Below, piece after piece: positions 1 through 11,311 of a stretch of DNA of 64,000 nt. The DNA lies in contig NC_135248.1 of NCBI RefSeq assembly GCF_947623445.1, positions 930,001 through 994,000 on the forward strand. Direction: 5' to 3'. Made by a program: the position numbers and the translations under genes. Within the stretch, counting starts at the first letter, position 1, and the number at the start of each line of letters is the position of its first letter. The notes under the pieces were generated by a model. The model had not been told where the DNA came from. It made no database searches and saw only the letters and a list, made by a program, of their open reading frames with translations. The stretch comes from Clavelina lepadiformis (Eukaryota; Chordata; Ascidiacea; Aplousobranchia; Clavelinidae).

Positions 1-203
1 CAATATCCAATTGTACGAATGTAGAAAGTACATAAATAAAAATTTCGGAAAATTTTATGCCGAAAAGTTGCTAATTGCCCGGAGGTGTAAACTTGAAACT
101 GAGTTGTGTTGCTTTGATTTATTTTTGAATTTGTATTTACTTCACATTGGTGCATTTACTTTTTCATGCTTTTGTTGCCCCACTGATAAATATGAGTAGT
201 CAG

Positions 204-1029
204 CGAAGAGATGAAAAGGAAAAAGCTTCAGAGAGATGCACTCAGGCTAAAGATACGCGCAGTTGGAAAAATGGCCAAGTTTTTTGAAACTTTAAGGTAC
301 TAGCTAGGCCACGGTTTCATGTCAGGAAATGGCCAAGCAAAAAATGGAACCAGTCAGTTGTACAGTCTATAATGTTTGCATTTGTTAACAAGAAAGCCAT
401 TTGATTTACTGGTAGATTACGCATAACATGCTCCTAGATTCCCTAGAAATCATGTTTACTTTCTGGCGTGAAAAAGTTTCAGGTAATCAGTGTAAAGTTT
501 GAAGTTGCCGACTTAAATTTTCTTGCAGAATATCACAGATGCAGCTCAAAGTGCTTGTGAGGCTCAAACAATGTATAGTTAAAATTAGTTATACCGTTAA
601 ATGTCAATTATCGTTTCCGCTTAAAATTTACCAGTTTTCGTGTCTTTGCAGGAAAGAGAGTGAGACAGTGCTGGAACTGAAGGGTCTCACACCTTCTGGT
701 ATGCTGCCTATGGGTGTTCTTTCAGGTGGAGCCCAGTCGCTACAGTCAGGTAAATTTTTGGGCTCTGCTGTTCTGCAACTGTCGCCTTAGTGCTGAGTAT
801 GCATTTAAATTTGTATTTTTTTAACTTTCTAAATAAAGTAGCAATGTTATGGTGAGTTAACATCATATTTACTTGTTTAATTTCAGCTCTGGACGGAGTT
901 GACGCCTCTCACGGCATCCACACATTTGAGGAGGCGAAAGGTCTGGATCGGGTCAACGAGAGAATGCCGCCTCGAAAAGACAAAGCGGAAAACTCCGCTT
1001 CTTCAAGCAAGTCCAACTCTGAGAACTAA
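204..1029 (+). CDS. PPP3C: Calcineurin catalytic subunit A, last three exons (5' part lies outside the window)
   Basis: This is the C-terminus of the Ca2+/calmodulin-dependent Ser/Thr phosphatase catalytic subunit. Exons are 204-296, 652-749 and 887-1029, all with GT-AG borders and continuous phase. Exon 1 encodes the calmodulin-binding helix ([19 protein letters not shown]). Exon 2 encodes the conserved [18 protein letters not shown] linker. Exon 3 encodes the autoinhibitory segment ([19 protein letters not shown]) and a short Ser-rich tail ending at TAA. The order and spacing match animal calcineurin A. The 10-residue alternative insert that mammals have after the TLQS position is replaced here by a short [10 protein letters not shown] stretch. 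The phosphatase core and the calcineurin B-binding helix must lie upstream of base 1. The first exon's acceptor (tagtcag) is the least certain border. Identification is from recalled family sequence; the paralogue (alpha, beta or gamma) cannot be assigned. Confidence 0.93.
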
Positions 1030-3400
1030 ACCAGTTCACCACATGACCTCTAGTGGATGGAGATTGCCATGGAGATGAGATGAAAACTTTTTGGAAACTT
1101 TTTGAGGATGTTTTTCTTTGTTTTTGCATGTTCTACGAATGACAGTTAGAGTAATAGCGTTTAAGACATTCTGAGACTATTTTGCCGTATGCATCTGAAC
1201 TAATGCGTCAGGGTTTTCACACGAACTGCAGTCCAACTGACTAATGTGTTTAATGTCAGGAAAACTGAACAAGACATGACGACAGTTGTAAGAAATTGTT
1301 GACGGGTTGCTTTGCTCAAATAGACCCTTGTATGTCTTTGAAAAATTTTTGAACTTTTTGTCATTACAGTATATTGGATACGATTTTCAAAGTATTTATG
1401 ATACCAGTGGAAATGCTGCCTTGTTTAGCTTTAATGGACAGTGTGATGTTAAATGCAAGGCAACCGGTTTGTTTAAGTTTTAGTAACAGGCTGCCTAAAA
1501 CATACCGTGATGTATTCCCATAAACTCGTAGTAAAAATACACTCAACTACTGAGTTGGCTTAAAAGACGTCGACATTAATATTCTAATAGTTGTTTAAAC
1601 TTGTGTCGCGTCGAACTGCTGACGTGTGTGCTGTATGTTGTGAAAACTGTTTGTTTACCGAAGAACCGTTCCGGCACCTTGTTTGTATTTATACACATTA
1701 TATATATATCCAGTTTTGTCAGATTATTGTTTAAGTATACCCTCACCGGCCGAAGCCAATTATTGTGAAAGCGTCTGAAGACAGATTGGAATATACCCTT
1801 TTTGCTTTAAAGTTATGGACATATGTGCAAACGTACCCCAGCACTTACTAGTAGGGTAAGAATTTTAGGGTAGCATTTTTGTTTTGCATTAAGTGTCATT
1901 ACTTTGCCAACTCTGGGTTGTGTTTTGGTGTAACTGATGCTCACAAAACCGTATCATCCTAATGATGGTCTTCTGCGTTTATCGCCCCCGATCGGTTTCG
2001 TACATTGCAGATTCTATTGGAAACATTACTTGTTGCCAACATAGAAATCTATTTACATGGTTGTCAATGTTATCTTGTTATACCTTTCACAAAATTACAT
2101 GAGAATTTGTAGAATGTAGATCTTCACATGTTCAGTTCCCTCTGCTGGTCTTATTTCTAACCATTCTTGGACTGCATCACTTATGTTTGATACCAGTTAT
2201 TGGCTTACAAACTAACCATCCATAATGCAATCACAGTCTGCTTTTTGTTTGCATTTTATTGAGTTACTTACTGCGTTGACCTTATTTTAGAACTGTCAAT
2301 ACTGTCAAGACATTTATCAGGCCTGTAATTTCAATGCTTGGAACAAACTGTATTCCCGTTTTGTCATTTTGTGTTTGTTGGGAGTTTGTTTGCAATTTTT
2401 TCACCGTTTCAAAGTGGTTTCTACCCCGGCTGCCAGTTATCGACGCGTTTTCACCACTTTCTTTAGCTGGTACTTCAGTTTTGTAATATCCCATATAGAA
2501 AATAATAAATTTTTCGTTAATTTATAAACCTTATGCAAAATTCTACTTTCGTTACGACTTACAAGAGCCTTTTGGAACCAGAGGTTTAAATTTAGTTCAC
2601 CCATTTTGTTTGTACCTAGAAGTGGTAGTTGAAGTGTTTGCTGTATTTCAGATTTGGCAAATCAGCTTATTCGTTAATGATCAATCGTTAATCTTTCGCC
2701 CGGCAACCGTGAGTAGCGAAACGTGGCGCTAACCATTGTCACATGGCGCAAATAAACGAGGGCAACGCCCTGGGGTGTTTAAAGTTAAACGTGTAAGATG
2801 TTAAACACATTAATGGTAAAAGGTTTAGAATGCCAGCAAACGAAATACGACAATGTTCGAGTTACAGTAAGTACAACTAATGTAAAAACAAGGAGTAAAA
2901 ACATTTTAAAGGAATTGTGCGATTATTAGGTTCTGTCATTGTGAAAAGTTACAAAGTGAATGCGACAGATCGCTGTTTCTGGTCGAGATTGTTAAGGCAG
3001 TCTTACTTCAAAAGTAACTTGGTAAAGTAAGAGTTATCGCTTATTTCCAGTTGTGGTGTAGTTTGGCGGTGGTAAGACAATAAAACCAGTGGCCCTCCTT
3101 GAAATAATACCATGCAAAAGCAGCAAAATTTAAAATTGCTCAACTCAATTGGTAGCTACGTCAAGCTAGAAAGTACTGCGCGATGAAAACGATATTAATG
3201 TTTAAATCAATGACGTCACAACAGTGGACGATGATTAAGAAATTGTTGTCGTGATTAAGACCACGAAAGTCGTCACGAACGCAAAGACCTTCAGCACAGT
3301 AAAGTTGCGAAAATAAATCAGTCAGACTTTATGAAACGAAATAGGAAATCCAGACTGCAGATGCCCAAATCCAGGTGATCTAGCAAAAACAGGCGGCCAT
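1030..3400. other. 3' UTR of calcineurin A and intergenic DNA
   Basis: No convincing exon is seen on either strand. AATAAA-type poly(A) signals occur on the plus strand near 2506 and 2749, so the calcineurin 3' UTR may be long. The rest is AT-rich sequence with no clear repeat. Confidence 0.5.
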
Positions 3401-3460
3401 CTTGAATGAAGCGACCTTAATCCTTAGAAAATCTTTTTTCTTCTTTTTTTTATCACGAAC

Positions 3461-3795
3461 AATGATTGTTGCGCATGCGCGCGCCAAATTTTATCCAATC
3501 GAAGACGAGAATTTTGGTCATGTGATGAAACGGCATGGTTATCACGTGCCACGAGTGAAAATCAGGATTTTTTTTGTTCAGTTTGAGTTGTCACTAGCGC
3601 GTGGTGAGTGCGCTTTGCATCGTGGTATTAGTGTTAAGTTGCTTTGGTTGCCGGTAGTAAGTATTTCTACTTATAGTTTTATGCTTACTTGTATTGTAAC
3701 TTTTGCAATTAGGTTGGTGATTAACTGTGGTATAGAGTAGGCCTAGTCGTTCACCGAACTTGTAATTTTTTGCCCATTCGCAAAGATGGCGGACA
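3461..3795 (+). promoter_or_regulatory. Probable promoter and 5' leader of the hnRNP gene (NRF1, E2F-like, CCAAT, E-box, YY1-like)
   Basis: A perfect palindromic NRF1-type site GCGCATGCGC lies at 3471-3480. It is followed by GCGCCAAATTTT (E2F-like read on the minus strand), CCAAT near 3496 and a CACGTG E-box near 3544. The start codon itself sits in AAAGATGGCGGAC, which resembles a YY1 site over an initiator ATG. No TATA box is evident. This is the usual picture of a TATA-less housekeeping promoter. The elements are visible; their function is inferred. Confidence 0.5.
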
Positions 3796-6700
3796 GTGAA
3801 CAACAAGTGAGCACCAACGATAATAATAACGAAGCATCAGCGCAAGAAGAAATTCCGGAAGAGGTTCCACCCACTACTGAACAGACCGAAGATACAGAAG
3901 CATCCGATTCTGTTGATAACACCGAAGCAAATCCCGATCCCGAACAACAGAATGGTGAATCGTCCGAACCCACTGAAGCAGTCGCCGCCGGGGACGGAGC
4001 GGGAACGGAAGCCGAAGCCGAGAATGTTGAAGCTCCTGTTGATACCGAAGCAGCAGCTTTAAAGCCAGCCGAAGAAGGAAGCCTTATAAATGCGACTGAT
4101 GATAACGAATTGTAAGTTTTAACAGTTAACGATTTCATTACTAGGTTTATTAACCAAACTGCAGAGTATGGCTGGAGCACATAAGATTGAGATTTTTTGC
4201 CAAAACGGTATTGCACACCACGAGTGAAGTAATCTCTCTAAAAAGACGACATTAATTTTCGCTCCGTTTTCTGTTGTAAAAGGTCGTACCTCGCAGCACA
4301 CAACACGTGCTGCTTGGTACACCGGGATTTTGCATATCCTGAGATCTAGTTGCAAACTGCCATACTCTGCTGTCCGGCTTACCCTTACTGCCTCTTGCAC
4401 GTGTTGTCTTTTAATGAGATTTGCATAGATGGAACTACCGAAATTAACATGGTCGTAAACTTAGCTTTTATACCACAATCTGTGTGTATAACCTTAATGA
4501 ATTGACTATCTCTGGTCTGTTGTATTTTTCAATGCAAGGGTGTATAAGAAACTAAAGTTATTCAAACCTTACAAAACACAGCCAACCATAAGCTTTGCAT
4601 GTTGCAATGATGGATAATTTGGTAATTTGCGTCTGATTTTGTCATGGTGGCAGTAGCCTGCTGTCAGTAAACTATGGCAGAAATATGTTGCCAATTCAAG
4701 TCTGAGCTAAATTATGTTAAAGAGCTATTTTCTTCATCATAATGACCACAAATTGAAGTTTGTTCTTTTTTCAGAAAAATGTTTGTCGGTGGCCTATCCT
4801 GGGATACTGAGACTTGTAAGTATTCTTAGGACATTATTCAAAAGCTTATAAGGGATGGGCCAGTCAAGTGAAAATACTGTTCCAGTAGATACTTTTTTTT
4901 ATAAATCCTGAAGCTCGTTTATCAATATTTATGCGTTTTGTACAAAACATAAGGATTATTGCACTAAAGAGATGATTGTTTTGTAAGTTTTCATGCATGT
5001 TACTGTTTTGGTATAGTATGTCCAACATTGCTGGTACATATTATGCTATTAGACATATATACATGTCTTAATCTTCACTTTCGAGGATGGCATTAACTGC
5101 GTTACTGTGTTCCAACTAGAAAAAGCAGTAAATCTATGTATTTTTCGCTGGCCCATCCTTTATGTTAACTGAAAACCGGCAATGATTAAAAAATTGTACG
5201 TCAGACTGATTAATATATGATATTGTAGCTTCGCAATGAGCTGGTTAAGCACATGATTTCTATGTTTCCAATAATCCTGTTAGATGTTTGACTAATGACG
5301 CGTTTGCAACATTTTATTCACAGTTGGTTTGAGAGATTATTTTGCGAAATTTGGAGAAGTTCGAGATTGTACAATCAAGAAGGACAGCAAAACTGAAAGA
5401 TCTCGAGGATTTGGTTTTGTTTTGTTTGCTGATGCTGAGTCTGTTAAAAAGGTTTGGTTGTGAAGATGACTTGACTTTTACCAGTTAGTTACTCCACTTC
5501 ATATAAATTTTATATGTTTTAGGTGATTGATGAGCCCAATCACTATCTTGATGGAAGGAAAATTGATCCTAAGAGAGCTCAGGCCCAGAGAAAAGATGGA
5601 AAACTGTTCGTTGGAAAAGTAGACCCGGAAACCGACAATGAAAAGCTAAAAGAACACTTCTCACAGTTTGGAGAGGTATGCTCGTCTAATTTATGCTTTT
5701 TTATTTGTACTTATCTTTACTGCTTTCACAGATTGAATTATTTGAAAGACCGATTGACAAACAAACCAACAAAAAGCGAGGATTTTGTTTTATCACCTTC
5801 AAGAAAGATGGCGTCCTAAAATTGGCCTGTGATGAAAAGAATCATGAAGTTGATGGCAGCAAGGTAAAATATTGAGCTGACATCGTTCTACCATAGAAGT
5901 GTTTCACTTATTATAACGGCAAGCATAGTGACAACAATGTGTTCGCAGCTTGATGTAAAACCAGCACAAAACCCGGACCACAGAGGGCCGGCTGGCAGAG
6001 GAGGTTTCATGGGAAGAGGAGGTGGAATGGGCCGAGGTAAGAGCTTGCAATTCCGCATCGTTGGGTTTCATTGTCAATCACCAAACTTACCACAAATATA
6101 ATGCGATTTTTTTATTCTTAGGGTTTGGTTTCCCGTACGGAGGGGGTGGCGGTGAGTTTTTTGAAATTAAAAGTCATAAAAATAACATAGGCTGTGATTA
6201 CAAAAAGTTATCCCTGTCTGAATGTATGTGACGATAACAACCGCATCGCTATGAGCCCAGATACTCAGTGTTTTCATGACTTTACTGAGTCCAGATTTGA
6301 AAGTAACTCGCTTGTTTTCTTGCAGGTTATGGCGGCCCCAGTTACGGTGGTTATGGGGGTGGTGGTTATAATGACTTTGGTGGGTTTGGCTTTGGCAGCA
6401 ACTACCCACAGCCAGGTTACGGTAACTATGGCAACTACAGTGGTGCGTATGGTGGCGGAGGTAAGACCGCGAAAGTGAGCCGCCCACTTTCTTAGTTGCT
6501 TCCTTAATCTCTTTCTTGCAGCTCCAATTTACCAGCAGCACTGGAATATAAACGCACTTAAAATCTATCTATTGTAAAGTCATGTTAGTGAGTTTAGAGC
6601 CCGTTTTTTCCAGTGCTGCTGTTAACTCATCGTGTGATTAATTGCAATGTAATTGTCACTGTGCAAAAACCCCATCGTGGTATATTTTAAATGGATTTAA

Positions 6701-7072
6701 ATTCAAACTGTAGCAATTAATTCTGAGATAATATTTTGTCATTGGTAATAATTTAACATCTGTAATATACAGCGATGTCATATAAAGCAAAATGAAATGT
6801 CTACGGCTTTTTGTAATCAGTAGTCTGACTTTCTCTAATTACTACTTGAAGCTGATTGGGCTGGCTATTTTATTTCCATCACCCACGTGGTGGTATTAGA
6901 TGAACAAACCTGTTCTTGTTCAGCCCAATCAGCTTTTCGTGCTAGCCATCAGGTAAAGAGAAAACTTCATTAAGCTTAATTGTTCTTCTTTTGATCCACA
7001 GGGCAGGGGGGAGCAGGCGGGAAGGTCCCGAGGGGACGGATGGGGGGACAAGCCTCATACAAACCGTACTAA
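3786..7072 (+). CDS. HNRNPAB/D: hnRNP D/AB-type RNA-binding protein, two RRMs and a Gly/Tyr-rich tail
   Basis: Nuclear RNA-binding protein of the hnRNP A/B-D (AUF1) family, acting in pre-mRNA processing and mRNA stability. Exons: 3786-4111, 4775-4815, 5324-5451, 5523-5675, 5732-5863, 5949-6036, 6122-6151, 6326-6460, 7002-7072; phases are continuous and give 367 residues. Residues 1-108 form an acidic Glu/Pro/Ala-rich N-terminus. RRM1 begins [13 protein letters not shown] (RNP2) and holds RGFGFVLF (RNP1). RRM2 has [12 protein letters not shown] and [10 protein letters not shown] Gly/Tyr/Phe-rich, prion-like tail then ends in [16 protein letters not shown], the family's usual SYKPY terminus. 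The start is supported by the MADSE beginning and an acidic leader like that of AUF1. A donor aaag|gtgagt at 7138-7139 just after the stop suggests a spliced 3' UTR, as known for AUF1. It could be called either HNRNPD or HNRNPAB; the orthology is uncertain, the family is not. Confidence 0.93.
6522..6577 (+). CDS. Alternative last coding exon of the hnRNP gene
   Basis: After a cttgcag acceptor at 6515-6521 there is a frame that joins the phase-1 end of the exon at 6326-6460. It encodes [18 protein letters not shown] and stops at TAA 6575-6577. Using it would replace the conserved SYKPY tail with an 18-residue non-Gly-rich end. It is either a true alternative terminal exon, a poison exon or a cryptic acceptor; transcripts would decide. 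Confidence 0.45.
6849..6935. repeat. Perfect 15-bp inverted repeat in the last hnRNP coding intron
   Basis: AAGCTGATTGGGCTG at 6849-6863 and its exact reverse complement at 6921-6935 are separated by 57 nt. In RNA this forms a stable stem between the alternative exon (6522) and the conserved last exon (7002). It could be a splicing-regulatory hairpin or the remains of a small MITE. Confidence 0.7.
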
Positions 7073-8495
7073 CTGGTACGGTAGCCGTGGAAACTTCCAC
7101 GGTGCCTACCAGGGTTACCACGACTATTAAATGCTAAAGGTGAGTCATATGTGATGCTCACAACTTGGATCACTTGTTTGATAGAGTTAAAATTACTTGC
7201 ATTGCTTGGCATTTTTGTGATTAGTTTTTAGCATGACTAGTGTGTTTCCTAGTGCTTATTCCCAGTAGGAAATTTTAATAAACCTTTAAATAAGAAAATT
7301 TAGACACCAGGAATATTTGAATTTTTAACAAGACTTGTAAAATTTAACCAAAATACCAACTTCAATTGATGCTGTCGTCCATTGGTAGTTTGATAAAATC
7401 CAATCTCCTCTGTTAATTGTGACGTTTTATTTCAATGCTGTCTGCTTTCGTTGGATTTCTCTTTCAAACAGAAATCTTTTTACTTTCCACACAGCCCCAA
7501 CTTTGGGAAAGAAAGAGGAGTTGTTCATCAGTTGGGCTGCACCCCCTTTTGCTAGTTCAGTTAAATAAGTTAGCTCAATCGTTTTCAGTTCAACACGATA
7601 GTTTGTAAAATCTTAAATAGCCGTGAAACAAGATTTCGTTTAAGATAACCATGCTTGTATAAAGTGATAGATGTAGCATAACAGCCAAAGTTAGTTTTCT
7701 CTTTTGTTGTCCCCTTTTGACCCCTAACACCTCACGTGACATCGTGTGCTGCTGCCGTTGGAAGGTCAAAGGAGGTCTTGACGTCACAATGGTAATTAAT
7801 CTCGTCACAATAGGGCTGTAGCGCCACCCCTATTAGTTTGAAGTGAGCTCGACCAAGACTATTCTCATTTTGTGACTTGATTCGTAACAAGTTAAACCAA
7901 ACTGGCGAGCTGATAGACCTCTCACTTCTCCATGAAACAATGATATACTGTGACGCAATACAGAGGTTATGTTGAAGTGTTAATGCCCATTTTTCATCAA
8001 TGTAATCTGTCTGCTTTGATCAACGAAATAGCATAGCTTTGCAGTTCTAATCAATGCCAGTCCACTTAAGATTAAGGTAGTCAAGGCGTAGTCGCATGAA
8101 TCCGCAGCTCGTTCAAGTTAGTTCGTTTCAGCCCTAGCTTTAAGCTATCAAGTCCAGTGTAGTTGAAAATAACATATCGGTAAAAAATAAACGATGCAGA
8201 TTTCTTAAACTTCTTTCTAATCTTCCAAATAGTCCATAACTGGCAACGCTCAACATAACCTCTGAAACTTTACTAAAGATTTTGGAATTTTTGCCTAACC
8301 TATAGATCTTTTTTGTTGTTGTTATAGTCGAATCAGTCCTCCAGATTGCCGACGCCACCATCATCAAGTTAATCATAGGAGGACCTCACGTATTGTACAG
8401 TGCTTAGCACGAAGACGCATTTGGCGGCACAGCATCGTGTTAAAATCTCTGCCAACATTTTCCTTTTTTTTTGTTTTCCTTTATTTTCCTTATTG
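7073..8495 (+). other. 3' UTR of the hnRNP gene
   Basis: There is no coding exon. A strong donor (aaag|gtgagt, 7138-7139) and acceptors such as ttccacacag near 7485-7494 suggest a 3' UTR intron. AATAAA occurs near 7277. A second long open frame with hnRNP-like composition continues past the stop to TAA at 7128-7130 but is out of phase with every upstream exon. Confidence 0.45.
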
Positions 8496-8514
8496 TGAAT
8501 AAAACTTTTATTCA
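8496..8514. terminator. Palindromic poly(A) signal between convergent genes
   Basis: TGAATAAAA-C-TTTTATTCA is a perfect 9+1+9 palindrome. It gives AATAAA on the plus strand (8498-8503, downstream of the hnRNP gene) and on the minus strand (8507-8512, downstream of the GTPase whose stop is at 9023). Other AATAAA copies lie at about 8575 (+) and 8610 (-), so the sites actually used are not certain. Confidence 0.5.
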
Positions 8515-9022
8515 TAAATGCTTACTTTGTATTTGCAAGGTTAGCCGACTCGTGTTGTGAGGGCCGCCATTTAACAATAAAAGGCTGGTTTCATTGACAA
8601 TACAGTAAGTTTATTCCGCGAATGTCTCGCACTTAAGTTACCTCGAAGCTCATTCTTTCCCGAGATCTGGAAAACCATTGCATCGTAGCTTATCTGGCAC
8701 GAATAATGGTGTTTAGATTAAACCGAGACATTATCTGTGATGGCGAAACGTCACATTCGCATGCGGTTTTCCAAAGTAATTGGTGACGTCATTTTGAGTA
8801 AAGTGTGAGCACAAAATAACGTGTTGTGCAGTAATCGTATCTCGATTACAAAGGGAAATAATTAGCTTTTTCAAGGCTGATGATTTCATTTATTACGGAA
8901 GGGAAATTTGATCATAAATAACTTGGTAGAAAATTCACATGCAGTTTGTAATCACGCACGTCATCACGTCTGATGTGTCACGTCGAGATTGGTTCGTATG
9001 TCGCTCATTTCAAACAGTGACG

Positions 9023-10255
9023 TCATGATGAAGTGGCAGGCCTTAAATTAATTTTCTTGGCGGAGACGACAGCGCCGAGAAGTTCTTCGAAAAGTTTGCT
9101 GACACCATCTCCACTAAAAGCTGAAGTCTCGAAATATTGCAGCTTGTGTGTGCTCGCCCATTTCCTCGCCTCGGCTGCACTCACGCAATTCTTCTGCGAA
9201 AACATCAGCAAAACACTTTGCGTTAGACAACGGAGTTCATCAATGGGGCTGCAATGTGAGGATAAAATCAGGACAGAACATCAATCTTACGTTTGATCTG
9301 AGGTCTGCTTTGTTCCCCACGACCACAACTACCGAGTTCAGAGCACCAAATCTTCCTGTCTCTCGTAACCACCCGTCTATACAGAGATGAAAAGCTGGTA
9401 AAACTTTCCACAAAACTTTAAGTCTTCAGTTTGTTGCTTGCTTCTCACCTAAACTTTGAAACGATGCCTGGTTGGTGACGTCAAAGACAAGAAAACAGGC
9501 GTCTGTTCCGGAATAAAGCTCCGATCTGATGTCATAATATTGGCTGTCTCCTGAGAAGTCCCATAAGTGTACCTGTCGAACAATTACATTAATTACCCGC
9601 TATCAACCGCAAAGGATAATACTGTACTTGAAGTTTTTTGCTCAGCGTAGCCACAATGCTACATACCGTGCAAAACGGTAAGGTTTGCCCGGTGAGACTG
9701 GTTTTTGACAAAACTTTGTTCGTGGAATCTGGATATTAAACTTACAATGACTAATAATATGTATCATTGTATCAGGTTGTATGCCCATGTCGGGCATAAT
9801 CTGAGTGTCGTTTTAAAATTAAATAATTTAATTCGTTTTTTATTTGATGAGAAAAATATGAGTGTAAGTAATAATTTTACCCTGAGTGGAATTCCTTTCA
9901 CGGTTTGTATTTTGAAACCGTAATCAACACCAACTGTAGCGTGGTAGCAGTTGCTGAACTTGCTTTCACAGAAGTGTTTTATCAAACACGTTTTCCCGGT
10001 TCCAGTGTTCCCCAGAGCAACCACTGCAACAACATTAATCATAACGTCATGCGAAAGGACAGCTTACGGTTAAATGGATAACCAATCTTCCAACACAAAA
10101 CCAATTTAGATCTAAAAAAATGCGCAGGTTTTACAATATAAAACTGCACATTGGCTAAACTTATTACCTTTTATCCACACGATACCATCAACAACTTTCC
10201 GTACTTTACTTTCCAGTTCTTTTGGATTCCACTTTAGACAGTTTTCAGAATTCAT
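9023..10255 (-). CDS. DNAJC27/RBJ-like small GTPase lacking a J domain
   Basis: Rab/Ran-like small GTPase. Exons in transcript order: 10255-10168, 10023-9881, 9572-9449, 9376-9291, 9193-9023, continuous in phase, 203 residues. The P-loop is GNTGTGKT. The effector region ATVGVDYGFKIQTV resembles the TIGIDYGV of DNAJC27. G3 is WDFSGDSQYYDIRSELY, where the catalytic Gln of Rab proteins is Asp; DNAJC27 likewise lacks Gln (His in the human protein). G4 is GNKAD and G5 is FETSA. The fourth exon's acceptor (tgtatag at 9377-9383) was chosen over one 18 nt upstream because SFQSLDGWLRET then aligns with the family. The protein ends about 70 residues before the length of vertebrate DNAJC27, so the J domain is missing and no C-terminal prenylation Cys is seen. 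Family assignment is from recalled sequence. Confidence 0.85.
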
Positions 10256-11225
10256 TTTGAACAAGTCAATTCCTGAATCTCATTCGAAGCGTTGTTGGTC
10301 GCTCTGGTAATATGGTATCCGTCTCTTAACATTCATGCTTTTATTTGTATTTTCGAGGGTTAACATAAAAATCATTTGTTGTTTAAAATTTGTTCCTTGA
10401 TTATTAACTATTTTAATACAGTTTATGTAGAGAGGAATTTGAATACAAGTACCAAGTACAGGTAATTGCTAATAATACAACTAATGCAGAAAGGCTCTTA
10501 ATTCTACGTCTATCTTGCCCTTTTTATTCATTCAGACTTCAGCTTGAATGTTGCAATAAAATTCAGTCTATACCGCAAATATATGTGCGAACGTTGGACT
10601 TGTAAGCAACTTCTGGTGTCAGATGGAGTCAAGTGACAACTGTGCAGATTAAGACAGCGCCTTCATTGCGTTAATTTCAGTTTGATCAGATTCAGGTGTC
10701 TTCATCACATGGCAATCTACGTACTGGTAAGTAGCAATTCGTCCTTTCAACCGGCTTAGTTCGCAATAAGCAAACTTGAATCGAATCAGTTTTATACGGG
10801 CTTATTTATTCAAACTCAACTTGTATTTTCATGTACAGTATCTTTATTACATCTACTTTTCGAAGATATTTAAAGCAGCCAAAATAATATTTTAGTCACC
10901 AGCTGATAGTTTATTTTCATAACAGGGACTTACCCAGGTTTACAGTTCATCTTGTAAACGAGTGTTTGGATCAGGATTTCTCAAGTAGGCGCCAATGGTT
11001 CGTTACGTTCTCCAGAGGCCACGAGCAGAGGCCTCACCAGTGAGCTATGATGTAGTAGGGAAGAAGAGGCAAACTGGGACAATTCAAGTTTCTCACGTTT
11101 TTTAATCTCTGGTTCTCTGTACCCGGAAGCACTTGTTAGCTACTAGCAAGCAGTGCTTGTTGCACAAAGGTTACTACACACGCAGTAGTGAAGTAAAAAG
11201 TTTTTTTTTCAATCAACAATCTACA

Positions 11226-11311
11226 TTTTTTACGGATGAGCAGGGGGACACGGATTTTGAGGGTCATTGTAAGGGGGCCACGAACCATGACAGGTTGGTT
11301 GGGAACCACTG
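11226..11311. mobile_element. Terminal fragment of a hAT-type DNA transposon
   Basis: The segment ends in GTTGGGAACCACTG. Its reverse complement CAGTGGTTCCCAAC is the typical hAT/Charlie terminal motif. It is preceded by GGGGGCCACGAACCATGACA, common subterminal sequence in such elements. No matching opposite end or 8-bp target duplication was found nearby, so it is taken as a truncated copy. Confidence 0.5.

Noticed and set aside
529..572. Possible extra calcineurin exon between acceptor cttgcag and donor gtatag
   Set aside because: It is 44 nt long and would shift the frame; joining 296 directly to 652 gives the conserved [15 protein letters not shown] sequence.
3743..4216. 157-codon minus-strand ORF opposite the first hnRNP exon
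   Set aside because: It is the antisense shadow of a Glu/Ala/Ser-rich coding exon; its Ser/Ala/Val-rich content follows from that.
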